Assembly: GCF_008107445.1 (NCBI RefSeq)
Contig: NZ_VSLD01000001.1
Coordinates: 248,001-312,000 of the forward strand
DNA length: 64,000 nucleotides
Direction: 5' to 3'
Source of the DNA: Arthrobacter echini
GTDB taxonomy: Bacteria; Actinomycetota; Actinomycetes; Actinomycetales; Micrococcaceae
In this document: in pieces, positions 1 to 8,749 of the stretch
Layout of the letters: each line of letters opens with the position of its first letter
Numbering within the stretch: the first letter of the stretch is position 1
Translations under genes and position numbers: made by a program
Notes under the pieces: generated by a model
The model's database searches: none
Told to the model about the DNA's origin: nothing
Seen by the model: only the letters and a program-made list of their open reading frames with translations

Positions 1-423
1 ACGGGCGTCCGGGTGGTTCCAGGGCTCCTCGGGGCCCGCCTCGGCGACGAGCCGGTCGAGGAGGGCGATCAGGCGCTCCATCTCCTCACGGGTGTGATCG
101 CCCACCGGGAACATCTCCCCGGTGTAGCGGACGGGTTCGCCCGCGGGGCCGATGTAGACGGACTCACCCTCGCGGTAGCGGGAGAAGGTCCCCAGACCGA
201 GCTCGCCGAGCAGGCCGATGAGTTCGGTCTGGTCCGGTGAGACCCACTGGCCCCCCACCTCGAACATCGCCCCGTCGATGATGTCGGTGTGGGTCCGGCC
301 GCCCACCCGGTCCCGGGCCTCGACGACGGCGACCGAGTGCCCGGCCTTCGTCAGGTCGCGTGCGGCGGTCAGGCCGGAAGGGCCTGCTCCGATGATGACG
401 ACGTCGCGCTCGATGGTTCCCAT
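1..423 (-). CDS. puo: Putrescine oxidase, N-terminal part (cut by window edge)
   Basis: Flavin amine oxidase expected to turn putrescine, O2 and water into 4-aminobutanal, ammonia and H2O2 in the cytoplasm. Only the first 141 residues are present. Seen: dinucleotide-binding GAGPSG at 12-17, the acidic ribose-binding residue E35, GGRTHT at 41-46 and GGQW at 57-60. The segments GGQWVSPDQT and RYREGESVYI match my memory of Rhodococcus/Micrococcus putrescine oxidase, hence the specific call over a generic monoamine oxidase. The start has GGGAGG five bases upstream. It is divergent from a TetR gene, with a palindrome between them. A GABA aminotransferase and an aldehyde dehydrogenase 2-4 kb away supply the following steps. 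The C-terminal half cannot be checked here. Confidence 0.85.
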   Translation of the reverse strand, partial: MGTIERDVVIIGAGPSGLTAARDLTKAGHSVAVVEARDRVGGRTHTDIIDGAMFEVGGQWVSPDQTELIGLLGELGLGTFSRYREGESVYIGPAGEPVRYTGEMFPVGDHTREEMERLIALLDRLVAEAGPEEPWNHPDAR

Positions 424-456
424 ATGATCCTCCCGGCCGCATGACGCGGACCACAA

Positions 457-473
457 AATGAATGACGTTCATT
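457..473. promoter_or_regulatory. Palindromic operator between puo and tetR
   Basis: The sequence AATGAATGACGTTCATT has perfect 6-bp arms (AATGAA/TTCATT) around a 5-bp centre. It lies in the 130-bp divergent gap between the oxidase and the TetR gene, next to AT-rich TACTAT (483-488) that could be a -10 for tetR. Size and symmetry fit a TetR-family dimer site, so the divergent TetR protein is the likely binder and would control both genes. Binding is inferred. Confidence 0.6.
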
Positions 474-553
474 ATTTCGCCCTACTATAGCCTTGAGGCT
501 TCTCCGGGGGAAGAGTCGAACCGGAATCCGTCTATCGCAGCAGGGGTCGATCC

Positions 554-1225
554 ATGAGCGCAGGACCAGCCTCGCCGCGCCGGGCCGGGCGTCCACCGCG
601 CGGTGTGCTCTCACGGGACAGCATCACCGCGGCCGCCCTCACCCTGATCGAGGACGAGGGCTATGAGGGACTGACGATGTCGGCCCTGGCGCGCCGGCTC
701 CGGGTCGCGCCGTCGGCACTCTACAACCACGCGGCCTCCAAGCGGGAGGTACTCGGCTGGGTGCAGGACCACGTCATGACGATGGTCGACTTCAGCACCT
801 TCGCGGAGGAGCCGTGGGAGGACGCCGTCCGGGAGTGGGCCAGGTCCTACCGGACGGTGCTGGCCCGTCACGGCCCCCTGGTGCCGGTCATCGCCGTCAT
901 GCCGGTCACCGACGCGGCCGAGACACTGCGCATGTACGAGGAGGTGGCCCGCGGTTTCCTCGCCGCAGGATGGCCCGAGGCCCTGATCGTCCCGTCGATC
1001 GTGGCCCTCGAGTCCTTCATCTTCGGATCCGCGCTCGACGTCGCAGCGCCCAGCGACATCTTCGACTCGGGAAGCCTGGGTCCGCACTTCCCGGTCTTCA
1101 CCTCCGCCGTACGGACCGCGAGGGAGGCCGACGGCGCCCGCAGCGCCGCGGACGCCGCATTCCACACCGGCCTCGAGGCCATGCTCGACGGCCTCCGCGC
1201 CCAACTGGCGGCCAGCCGCGGCTGA
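554..1225 (+). CDS. TetR/AcrR family transcriptional regulator
   Basis: A 223-residue one-component regulator. The N-terminal TetR helix-turn-helix is clear at about residues 20-67, with GLTMSALARRL, then VAPSALYNHAASK as the recognition-helix region. The C-terminal two thirds is an all-helical ligand/dimerisation domain whose ligand cannot be read from sequence. It is divergent from putrescine oxidase and shares an intergenic palindrome with it, so it probably represses puo and itself, perhaps released by putrescine or aminobutanal. The ATG at 554 has AGGGG about eight bases upstream. Typical length for the family. Confidence 0.85.
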   Translation: MSAGPASPRRAGRPPRGVLSRDSITAAALTLIEDEGYEGLTMSALARRLRVAPSALYNHAASKREVLGWVQDHVMTMVDFSTFAEEPWEDAVREWARSYRTVLARHGPLVPVIAVMPVTDAAETLRMYEEVARGFLAAGWPEALIVPSIVALESFIFGSALDVAAPSDIFDSGSLGPHFPVFTSAVRTAREADGARSAADAAFHTGLEAMLDGLRAQLAASRG

Positions 1226-1311
1226 GGGCGCCTTTACCCCCTTCCGCAACGCTGTTACGATCGCGTCACGGTCAAGTAGCGGCCGGCACTTCTGGCTCAG
1301 TGAGGTCCACA

Positions 1312-1905
1312 GTGTCCGTTACACCCCTTACCCCGATCTCCCTCTCCCCCGACGCTCTCGATGACGCCCCGTGGATCAGCGAGGACGTCCTCGGCCTCGT
1401 CGTGCGGGAGTTGCCCGGCCGCCCGGCCCGGTCCGCCCCGGTGATACCGCGCGATCTCTCCGCGACCACCGATCGGGAACTCCGTTCCCTGAGCAATCAG
1501 CTCTATCGCGTACTGGACACCGACAATGCGCCGTTCGGTGCGCTCGAGGACTACGAGGCCGTGATCGAGGAACTCGACGATCGCGCCGCGCATGCAGCAC
1601 AGCGCGTCGAGGCGGAGCGCGTGCGGGAGAAGTTCCGCGACAATCCCGTCACGTCGCGCTTCGAGCTCTTCCACGACGGCGTCATGGTGGGCTACGTGAA
1701 ATACGATCTGCGCGCCGGCCGCCTGCGCCTGCTGGAGACCATCGTGGGGACGGACCATCAGGACTCCGGGCTCGAAGCGGTCCTCGTCCGCGAATCGCTG
1801 CTCAACGCGCACCGCCGGCGCCTCGCCCCGATTCCCTACTGCCGCCACGCACAGGCGTTCCTGGCCGGGAATCCGCACTTCCAGGCCCTCATCCCGCTGG
1901 GCTGA
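1312..1905 (+). CDS. GNAT-like N-acetyltransferase (YidJ/COG2388 type)
   Basis: A 197-residue protein whose C-terminal ~85 residues have the small YidJ-type acetyltransferase fold: FELFHDGVMVGYVKY opens the sheet and IPYCRHAQAFLAGNPHF matches the family's closing Cys/His-containing segment. The usual acetyl-CoA loop (GxGxG/A) is weak (DHQDSGLEAVL), so activity is uncertain. The first ~100 residues form an extension without a recognised domain. GTG at 1312 is chosen because GAGG sits seven bases upstream. The frame is open further upstream, but that part overlaps the tetR gene in another frame. Convergent with gabT, separated by a bidirectional terminator. Substrate unknown. Confidence 0.75.
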   Translation: MSVTPLTPISLSPDALDDAPWISEDVLGLVVRELPGRPARSAPVIPRDLSATTDRELRSLSNQLYRVLDTDNAPFGALEDYEAVIEELDDRAAHAAQRVEAERVREKFRDNPVTSRFELFHDGVMVGYVKYDLRAGRLRLLETIVGTDHQDSGLEAVLVRESLLNAHRRRLAPIPYCRHAQAFLAGNPHFQALIPLG

Positions 1906-1952
1906 GGCCACGTCCGGGCTGGAACCACGACAGGACTGACGGCAACAGCAGA

Positions 1953-1981
1953 AAGACCCCGCAGCCGGGCTGCGGGGTCTT
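1953..1981. terminator. Bidirectional terminator between acetyltransferase and gabT
   Basis: Perfect 13-bp stem AAGACCCCGCAGC / GCTGCGGGGTCTT with loop CGG, placed between two converging genes. The A/T-containing outer ends give short U runs on both strands, as expected for a shared intrinsic terminator. Confidence 0.85.
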
Positions 1982-2016
1982 CATGGTCCGGCCGGCGCCC
2001 ACGGCGCGGCAGGTGA

Positions 2017-3402
2017 TCAGCCGGGCTGGACGCTCCGGATCGCGTGCGCGAGCACCTCGAGTCCGTCGGCGAGCAGTTCGTCGCTGATGACGAGCGGCGG
2101 GAGCAGCCGGATCACGTTCCCGTAGGTCCCGCAGGTCAGGATGATCACGCCTTCCCGCAGGCACTGTGCGGCGATGGCCTTCGTGGCCTCCGGGTTGGGG
2201 ACCTTACCGCCGGGCTCCACGAACTCGATGGCCAGCATGGCCCCCCGGCCGCGGATCTCACCGATGATGCTGTGCTCCCCGAGCTCGGACTGCAGCGTGG
2301 CGAAGCGCTCCATCACCTGCGCCTCGATGGACCTGGCCCGGCCCACCAGGTCCTGGTCCTTCATGGTCCGGATGGCACCGAGCGCCGCTGCGCAGGCCAC
2401 GGGATTGCCGCCGTAGGTCCCGCCGAGCCCGCCGGCGTGGACCGCGTCGAGCAGATCCGCGCGTCCGGTGATCGCCGAGAGCGGCATACCCGCGGCGATA
2501 CCCTTGGCCATCGTGATGATGTCCGGCACCACACCCTCGTGGTTCACGGCGAACCACTCACCGGTGCGGCAGAACCCGGACTGCACCTCGTCGGCGATGA
2601 ACACGACGCCGTTGGCCGCGGCCCACTCGGCGAGGGCCGGGAGGAAACCGGGAGCCGGCACGATGAAGCCGCCCTCCCCCTGCACGGGTTCGATGATGAT
2701 CGCGGCCACCGAGCCGGCGCCGATCTGCTTCTCGATCATCGTGATGGCACGCTGGGCGGCCTCGGGACCCGTGATGTCCGGGTTCTCCTCGCGGAACGGG
2801 TAGCTCATCGGTACCCGGTAGATCTCCGGTGCGAACGGACCGAAGTCGGTCTTGTACGGCATCGTCTTGGCGGTCAGCGCCATGGTCAGATTGGTGCGGC
2901 CGTGATAGGCGTGGTCGAAGGCGACGACGGCGTTCCGACCGGTGGCCAGGCGCGCCACCTTCACGGCGTTCTCCACGGCTTCGGCACCGGAGTTGAACAG
3001 GACCGTGCGCTTCTCGAAGTCCCCCGGTGTCAGCTCTGCGAGCTGCTCCGCGACGGCGATGTAGCCCTCGTAGGGCGTCACCATGAAGCAGGTGTGCGTG
3101 AAATGCTCCACCTGGTCCCTGACGGCGGCGACGACGGCCGGATCGGAGGCACCCACACTCGTCACCGCGATGCCGGCGCCGAGATCGATGAACGAATTGC
3201 CGTCCACGTCACGGACGATCGCCCCGTCCGCGTCCGCCGCGTAGACGGGGACCCCGGAGACGACGCCCTTGGCGACCACCTGCGCGCGGCGCGCAGCCAG
3301 TGCTGCGGACTTCGGGCCGGGGAAGGTGCCGTTGATGTGGCGCTTCTGCTCGATCCTGGTGGCCGGTGCCGTGGCTCCCGGCGTTGTTGCATACGTTGTC
3401 AT
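2017..3402 (-). CDS. gabT: 4-aminobutyrate--2-oxoglutarate transaminase
   Basis: PLP-dependent class III aminotransferase (461 residues) converting GABA and 2-oxoglutarate to succinate semialdehyde and glutamate. Seen: the cofactor-contact segment FNSGAEAVENAVKVAR, ADEVQSGFCRTG with the PLP-ring aspartate, and Schiff-base lysine in TMAKGIAAGMPLSA. Full length for actinobacterial GabT. It lies 26 bp downstream of the aldehyde dehydrogenase and is read in the same direction, so the two are one operon: aminobutanal is oxidised to GABA, then transaminated. The putrescine oxidase at the left edge supplies aminobutanal. No succinate-semialdehyde dehydrogenase is obvious beside it, although the neighbouring ALDH might also act there. 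Confidence 0.93.
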   Translation of the reverse strand: MTTYATTPGATAPATRIEQKRHINGTFPGPKSAALAARRAQVVAKGVVSGVPVYAADADGAIVRDVDGNSFIDLGAGIAVTSVGASDPAVVAAVRDQVEHFTHTCFMVTPYEGYIAVAEQLAELTPGDFEKRTVLFNSGAEAVENAVKVARLATGRNAVVAFDHAYHGRTNLTMALTAKTMPYKTDFGPFAPEIYRVPMSYPFREENPDITGPEAAQRAITMIEKQIGAGSVAAIIIEPVQGEGGFIVPAPGFLPALAEWAAANGVVFIADEVQSGFCRTGEWFAVNHEGVVPDIITMAKGIAAGMPLSAITGRADLLDAVHAGGLGGTYGGNPVACAAALGAIRTMKDQDLVGRARSIEAQVMERFATLQSELGEHSIIGEIRGRGAMLAIEFVEPGGKVPNPEATKAIAAQCLREGVIILTCGTYGNVIRLLPPLVISDELLADGLEVLAHAIRSVQPG

Positions 3403-3428
3403 GCGACTTCCCTTCCTCGTGGAGTTCT

Positions 3429-4859
3429 TCAGGCGTCCAGCACGGTCATGACGTGCTTGATGCGGGTGTAGTCCTCCACGCCGTACATGGAGAGGTCCTT
3501 GCCGTAGCCGGAACTCTTGAACCCTCCGTGCGGCATCTCGGCGGTGAGCATGATGTGCGTGTTGATCCAGACCGCACCGAAGTCGAGGTCCCGGGAGACG
3601 CGCATCGCCGTGCCGTGGTCGGTGGTCCAGACGCTGGAGGCCAAGGCGTAGTCGACCCCGTTCGCCAGTTCCACGGCCTCCTCCTCCGTACTGAACGTCT
3701 GCACGGTCAGGACCGGGCCGAAGGTCTCCTGCTGCACCACCCGATCGTCCTGCCTGGCCCCGGTGACGATGGTGGGCTCGAAGAAGTAGCCCTTCTCACC
3801 CGCTCGCTTGCCGCCCGTGGCGATGCTGCAGTGGGCCGGCAGCGCATCGATCACGGCATTGACCGCATTGAAGTGGTTGATGTTGTTGAGCGGTCCGAAG
3901 TAGTTCTCGGAATCGTCGGCGCTGCCCGTGGTCAGGGTCTTCGTGTGCTCGACCATCGCCGCGACGAGCTCGTCGTGGGCATCCTCGTGGACGAGTATCC
4001 GCGTGATGGCGGTGCAGTCCTGCCCGGCGTTGAAGAACGCGAACTCGGTGATCTGCTGCGCCGTCTTCTGCAGGTCGGCGTCGGCGAACACGACGGCGGG
4101 GGCCTTGCCGCCCAGCTCCAGGTGGGCCCGCTTGAGTCCCTTGGCGGCACCCGAGGCGACGGCGATACCCGCGCGCACCGACCCGGTGATGGACACCAGT
4201 CCGGGTACCGGGTGCTCCACCATGGCCGCCCCTGTCTCCCCGGTGCCGAGCACCACGTTCAGCACGCCGTCGGGAAGGATGCCCTGCGTGAGCCGGGCGA
4301 GGACGAGGGTCGATTCCGGGGTGGTGTCGCTGGGCTTGAGCACCACGGTGTTGCCCGCTGCGAGCGCCGGGCCGATCTTCCAGACGGCCATGAGGAACGG
4401 ATAGTTCCACGGTGCCACCTGCGCTACGACGCCGATGGGCTCCCGCCGCACGTAGGAGGTGTGGCCCTCCATGTACTCCCCCGCGGACTTGCCCTCGAGG
4501 ATGCGGGCCGCTCCGGCGAAGAACCGAAGCTGGTCGGCCCCGGCTGCAACCTCCTCCGTGGCGATCATCTCGCGCACCTGGCCCGTATTGCGGTGCTGGG
4601 CCTCGACGAGCTCCTCGGCGGCGGCCTCGACGGCATCGGCCAGCCTGAGCAGCATCAGCTGGCGCTGACCCGGCGTGGTCCGCTTCCAGGCGGGGAACGC
4701 CCGGGCAGCCGCCTGCATGGCGTCGTCGACGTCGGCGTCCGACGAGACGGGCGACTGCGCCACGACCTCGCCGTTGGTCGGATTCACGATGTCCAGGAGG
4801 TCGGTTCCGGCGGGCGTCACGAAGTCGCCGTCGATGAAGTTCTGAAGGGTCTCGGCCAC
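3429..4859 (-). CDS. Gamma-aminobutyraldehyde dehydrogenase-type ALDH
   Basis: NAD(P)-dependent aldehyde dehydrogenase, 476 residues. Catalytic cysteine lies in FFNAGQDCTAITR, the general-base glutamate in LELGGKAP, and the oxyanion asparagine in PWNYPF. Position directly upstream of gabT and near putrescine oxidase makes 4-aminobutanal the likely substrate and GABA the product. I chose the GTG at 4859 (protein starting VAETLQNFIDGDFV) because AAAGG lies eight bases upstream and family members begin there; an in-frame ATG at 4928 would add 23 unrelated residues and run into the divergent promoter region. Divergent from the pucR-type gene, which probably controls it. Confidence 0.85.
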   Translation of the reverse strand: MAETLQNFIDGDFVTPAGTDLLDIVNPTNGEVVAQSPVSSDADVDDAMQAAARAFPAWKRTTPGQRQLMLLRLADAVEAAAEELVEAQHRNTGQVREMIATEEVAAGADQLRFFAGAARILEGKSAGEYMEGHTSYVRREPIGVVAQVAPWNYPFLMAVWKIGPALAAGNTVVLKPSDTTPESTLVLARLTQGILPDGVLNVVLGTGETGAAMVEHPVPGLVSITGSVRAGIAVASGAAKGLKRAHLELGGKAPAVVFADADLQKTAQQITEFAFFNAGQDCTAITRILVHEDAHDELVAAMVEHTKTLTTGSADDSENYFGPLNNINHFNAVNAVIDALPAHCSIATGGKRAGEKGYFFEPTIVTGARQDDRVVQQETFGPVLTVQTFSTEEEAVELANGVDYALASSVWTTDHGTAMRVSRDLDFGAVWINTHIMLTAEMPHGGFKSSGYGKDLSMYGVEDYTRIKHVMTVLDA

Positions 4860-5022
4860 GCTGCACTGCCTTTCACGAGGGTGATGACACGGCATCATCG
4901 GACATCCGGTCACATCTGTTGTGGTCACGGTACCGGCGCCGGCAAGCCCTCGCCACAGCTAGTTGCACAGGGCGAGGCCTGGTCGGTGGTGCAGCAGCAC
5001 AGACTTCTCCTAGCATGGTCCT

Positions 5023-6483
5023 ATGGCTCTCTCGCTCCCCGACCTCCTTGCCGATCCCGCCCTCGAGCTGGTGCCGGTGGGTCGTACCGAAGCCTCTTCG
5101 CTCCCCATCCAATGGGTCGCCCTGACAGAACTGGAGGATCCGGCGCCCTTCCTCAACGGCGCCGAGGTGGTGCTGACCACCGGGGTGCGACTGCTCACGG
5201 AGTCCTCCCAGCGCCGCTTCGTCCGACGGACGCATGCTGCAGGCGCCCTCGCCATCGGCTTCGGTGTGGGCTTCGCCCACGACCGGGTCCCTCCCGTCCT
5301 GGTGGCGGCGGCCGACGCCGTCGGACTGCCCGTCTTCCTCGTCCCGTACGAGGTGCCTTTCATCGCCATCGGGAAGAAGGTCTCCGATGCCCTGTCGGCC
5401 GACCACTACGCCGGGCTGGAGGACCTGCTCGAGGGACACGCCGTGCTGGCCTCGGCCCTGCTCGGCGCCGGAGGACTCGGCGCCCTCCTCGCTCAGCTGG
5501 CACGGATGCTCGGCACCGAGGTGGCGCTGTTCCAGTACGGCGCGCGGATCGCCGGCGCTCCCGCGCCCCGACGCACGACCGTGCGCTCGGCAGGCGTGTC
5601 CGAACGGACCGCCGATCCGGCGTGGCACCGCCTGCCGATCGCCACGGGGCTCAAGGACCGATGCACGCTGGCGATCGGTGAACCCTACGTCCGCACCGCC
5701 GTGGTGGACTATGCGCAGAGCCTCATCTCGGTGGAGCTCACCAATCAGGCGCGCAATCGTACGGGAGCACGGATGGCCCTCGGTCAGCTGCTGGAGGACG
5801 TGGTCCGGGGCACCCTGGCCGGGCCGGACGCCGCCGCGAGACTCGCCAGCTCCGGCATGGACACGACGAAGCGCCACAGTGTGCTGATCGTCGCCGTGGC
5901 GTCGGGGCAGCGTCGGGCCCTGCGCACCCTCCCGCTGCCGGACGGGTGGGACGGCGTCTCGTCCGGGCTCGTCGACGATCAGCTCGTGCTGGTACTGCCG
6001 TCGTCGGGAACCCCCGATCCGATGCACCTCACCCGGTATCTGCACGGCGCCGGGCTGACCGCGCGCATCGGCGTGGGCGGCACCTACACCCAGCCGAACG
6101 GCCTGCGCTGGAGCTACTACGAGGCCCGCGAGGCCCTCCTGCGCGGGCAGAGCCTGAATATCGCGGACCGTCTCAGCCTCACCTCGCTGCTGCTGTCCAG
6201 TGCCGACGTACCCCTGGCCGATCTGGCGGCGGAGACCCTGCGCCCCCTCGAGGCCTTCGACGACGCCCACGGGGCCGGGCTCACCCTCACGCTCCAGCGG
6301 TACCTCGATCTCGACGGCTCGGTGGCCGCCGTGGCCGCGGATCTGGACCTGCACCGCAACACCATCCGCTATCGCCTCCAGCAGGTCGTCACCCTCTCAG
6401 GCTACGATCCGGCCGTCACCGCGGATCGGGTCCACCTCTATCTCGCCCTGCGGGTCAGAGCCCTGCACCGCAACGATCGCTGA
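5023..6483 (+). CDS. PucR family transcriptional regulator
   Basis: A 486-residue regulator with an N-terminal PucR-type sensor region (about residues 5-130, VPVGRTEASSLPIQWVALTE then VVLTTGVRLL) and a C-terminal helix-turn-helix (DLDLHRNTIRYRLQQV) typical of the PucR/CdaR group. It is divergent from the aldehyde dehydrogenase-gabT operon. Many actinobacterial PucR proteins activate adjacent purine, polyamine or GABA catabolic genes, so this one probably activates ALDH-gabT in response to an intermediate. The 163-bp divergent gap contains an inverted repeat CCTCGCC...GGCGAGG (4948-4977) that could be a site, but this is weak evidence. Confidence 0.87.
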   Translation: MALSLPDLLADPALELVPVGRTEASSLPIQWVALTELEDPAPFLNGAEVVLTTGVRLLTESSQRRFVRRTHAAGALAIGFGVGFAHDRVPPVLVAAADAVGLPVFLVPYEVPFIAIGKKVSDALSADHYAGLEDLLEGHAVLASALLGAGGLGALLAQLARMLGTEVALFQYGARIAGAPAPRRTTVRSAGVSERTADPAWHRLPIATGLKDRCTLAIGEPYVRTAVVDYAQSLISVELTNQARNRTGARMALGQLLEDVVRGTLAGPDAAARLASSGMDTTKRHSVLIVAVASGQRRALRTLPLPDGWDGVSSGLVDDQLVLVLPSSGTPDPMHLTRYLHGAGLTARIGVGGTYTQPNGLRWSYYEAREALLRGQSLNIADRLSLTSLLLSSADVPLADLAAETLRPLEAFDDAHGAGLTLTLQRYLDLDGSVAAVAADLDLHRNTIRYRLQQVVTLSGYDPAVTADRVHLYLALRVRALHRNDR

Positions 6484-6513
6484 CCCTCGACCGGCCTCCC
6501 GTCCGGGGGCGGG

Positions 6514-7479
6514 TCAGGGCAGTGCGGGCCGTCCGAGGAATTCGGCGATGTCCGCGTAGACCTCCTTCGACTCCGGCAGGCGGGGGAACGCCGGGAAGAC
6601 ATGGAATCCACCCGGATAGACCCTCATGGTGACGTTCGCTCCTGCTGCTACGGCACGGTCCCGGAACACCGCGGCGTCGGCCATGCAGATGTCGCGCGTG
6701 CCCTGGTAGATCCGTGTTGTCGGCACCGTCTCCAGCAGCGTGGCCGGCGCGCACGCCGGACTGATCAGCGGCGTGCGCGGATCGTCCCCGGCGGCCCACC
6801 ACAGCCCGGCCTGGACACCCCCGGCCACCGAGAGCATGGGGTCCACGGCGTCGTACTTCGGGATCTGCGGGTTCGTTCCCGTGACATCGAGCCAGGGGGA
6901 GAACGCGACGATCCGGCCGGGCGCGGGCAGCCCGGCCTCACGGAAGGCCCACGGCTGGGCTATCGCAAGACCGCCGCCCGCGGAGTCACCCATCAGGGTG
7001 ACGTCCCCGGGAGCAGCCGTGCGCAGCACCTCGCGGTACACGGAGACCAGATAGCCGAACGCCTCGCGGTAGGTGCTCTCCGGGGCGAGGCGATAGAGGG
7101 GAACGGTGACGGCGGCGCCCGTGCGCCGGGTCAGCTCCGCGATGATCCACCAGTGCGGACGGCCCAGCTCGTTGATGTAGATGCCGCCGTGCGTGTAGAT
7201 GATGTGCGAGCGCGTGGCTCCGAGGACGGGCCGCACCGTGATGGTGCGCACACCGTCGATCGTCGTCTCCTGGATGGTGTGCTTCTGCTTGAACGTCCAG
7301 GGGATCGCCGCCGCCGCCGGGTAGGAGCGGCCCCCGTAGGTCCGCTTGACCCAGTCGGTGTCGGCGAGCTGTTTCTTCGTGGGCAGGAAGCTGATCAGGC
7401 GGGACGCGAGGCGCATGGCACGGGAGCCGTCCTGCGCGCTCGGTTCGATACTCTCGGAGGGAGCGGATCCGTTCGTCAT
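6514..7479 (-). CDS. Alpha/beta hydrolase (hormone-sensitive lipase family)
   Basis: A 321-residue cytoplasmic esterase/lipase-type enzyme. Seen: oxyanion-hole HGG at 97-99 in YTHGGIYINE, and the nucleophile elbow GDSAGG with Ser166. The late acid and histidine fit family spacing in the segments YQGTRDICMADA and YPGGFHVFPAF. This is the HSL (family IV) arrangement rather than a classic GxSxG lipase. It starts with ATG at 7479, convergent with pucR and divergent from the TRIC-like gene. No signal peptide. The acyl substrate cannot be deduced, and there is no sign that it belongs to the amine pathway on its right-hand side. Confidence 0.85.
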   Translation of the reverse strand: MTNGSAPSESIEPSAQDGSRAMRLASRLISFLPTKKQLADTDWVKRTYGGRSYPAAAAIPWTFKQKHTIQETTIDGVRTITVRPVLGATRSHIIYTHGGIYINELGRPHWWIIAELTRRTGAAVTVPLYRLAPESTYREAFGYLVSVYREVLRTAAPGDVTLMGDSAGGGLAIAQPWAFREAGLPAPGRIVAFSPWLDVTGTNPQIPKYDAVDPMLSVAGGVQAGLWWAAGDDPRTPLISPACAPATLLETVPTTRIYQGTRDICMADAAVFRDRAVAAGANVTMRVYPGGFHVFPAFPRLPESKEVYADIAEFLGRPALP

Positions 7480-7629
7480 CGGCCCAGCCTAGTGCTGACG
7501 CGTCCGATGCCGCCGCCTCTGTCATGCTGATCAGGGCTCCACCGCCGGACCCGGCGACTCCGCCCGCCTGCTGCCGGGCACGTCGATCCACCCGGTGCAA
7601 CCACAGCAACCGGCATGCCGAAGGAGGAC

Positions 7630-8265
7630 ATGGACACCGCATCACAGATAGCCCTCGCCGCCGATCTCCTCGGCGTCCTCTTCTTCGCGGTCTCCGGGTC
7701 CCTGCTGGCCGCGCGGAAGAGCTTCGACCTCGTGGGATCGCTCCTGCTCGCGTCCCTCGCCTCGCTCGGCGGCGGCGTGGTCCGCGATGTCATCCTCGAC
7801 GTGCCCCCGGCGGCCTTCAACAACCCCGCGTACCTCGTACCCCCGCTGCTCGCCACGGTGCTGGTCTACTTCGTCTTCTCCGGCGTGGAGCGCGTGCGGC
7901 AGGTCCTGGTCCTGTTCGACGCGGCCGGGCTCGCACTCTTCTGCATCACCGGGACCGTCAAGGCCCTCGAGCTGGGGCAGCATCCCGTCTCGGCGGCCCT
8001 GCTCGGTGTCACCACGGCGGTGGGCGGCGGCCTGCTGCGCGACGTCGTCGCCAATGAGATCCCGCAGCTGTTCGACCCACGCGACATCTATGCCCTGCCC
8101 GCCCTGCTCGGGGCCACCATCGTCACCGTCCTGTACCTGACGGGGACCTTCACGATCGTCACCGGGATCCTTGCGGCTTCCCTCGTGTTCTCCCTGCGCG
8201 TCCTCGCCTGGCGCTACGGCTGGCACGCACCGCTGGCGGCGAGGACCTGGAGTGCACGTCCGTAG
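7630..8265 (+). CDS. TRIC/YadS-type cation channel family membrane protein
   Basis: About 211 residues with seven predicted membrane segments in two related halves. Each half holds the family's signature loop: GGGVVRDVILD in the first and GGGLLRDVVAN in the second. Prokaryotic members (formerly UPF0126) form trimeric monovalent-cation channels. Start choice: AAGGAGG lies just two bases before the ATG at 7630, which is closer than ideal, but an upstream in-frame ATG at 7615 has no ribosome-binding sequence at all. Stands alone between the divergent hydrolase and the downstream acidic protein; the physiological ion and trigger are unknown. Confidence 0.87.
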   Translation: MDTASQIALAADLLGVLFFAVSGSLLAARKSFDLVGSLLLASLASLGGGVVRDVILDVPPAAFNNPAYLVPPLLATVLVYFVFSGVERVRQVLVLFDAAGLALFCITGTVKALELGQHPVSAALLGVTTAVGGGLLRDVVANEIPQLFDPRDIYALPALLGATIVTVLYLTGTFTIVTGILAASLVFSLRVLAWRYGWHAPLAARTWSARP

Positions 8266-8323
8266 CTCCGGCCGTGTCGCCGGCGGCTAGGATGGGAGGC
8301 CCGCCACCTCTCCTGGAGTACCT

Positions 8324-8749
8324 GTGACCGAGCTTTTCGCCGACAAATTCCGTGGCCTCGTGCCCCAGTACTTCGAGGACGAGTGGGTCGAGGAGGACGG
8401 CCTGTCCGAGCTCGAACTCTCCGAGATGCTCCACGGCAAGGGGATCGACCCGCCGCTGGCCCTGTGGGAGTTCTACCGCGCGGTGGGCGCCACCGAGGAC
8501 ATCATGGAGGCGTTCCACTTCTTCTGGGACCCCGACGAACTCGAGATCGAGGACGGCTTCCTGCTCTTCCTCGAGGACGAGGACGAGCAGTACGCCTGGG
8601 GCATGAGAGCCGACCAGCTCGATGTCCCCGATCCCATCGTCTGGCGTCGCAACAATGCCCGCGGCGAATGGCAGAGCGAGGAGGGCACGTTCAGCGAGTA
8701 CGTCCTGGACCTGTTCGAGTGGGTCTTCGAAGAAGGGGAGGACGACTGA
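8324..8749 (+). CDS. SUKH/SMI1-KNR4-like acidic protein
   Basis: A 141-residue very acidic cytoplasmic protein starting at GTG. The pattern LALWEFYRAVG, a central FFWDPDEL...EDGFLLFLEDEDEQYAWGM stretch and a C-terminal DLFEWVF helix resembles the SMI1/KNR4 (SUKH) fold used by many toxin-immunity proteins. No toxin gene is seen beside it. Instead its TGA overlaps the ATG of the HIT-family gene (TGATG), implying translational coupling. It may therefore be a regulator or partner rather than an immunity protein. The family call is from residue pattern only and is moderately sure. Confidence 0.55.
   Translation: MTELFADKFRGLVPQYFEDEWVEEDGLSELELSEMLHGKGIDPPLALWEFYRAVGATEDIMEAFHFFWDPDELEIEDGFLLFLEDEDEQYAWGMRADQLDVPDPIVWRRNNARGEWQSEEGTFSEYVLDLFEWVFEEGEDD

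Noticed and set aside
3366-5681. 771-codon open frame on the plus strand opposite ALDH and pucR
   Set aside because: Antisense shadow: composition is His/Gly/Arg/Asp-rich without any domain, while the opposite strand and the overlapping frame encode clear ALDH and PucR proteins.
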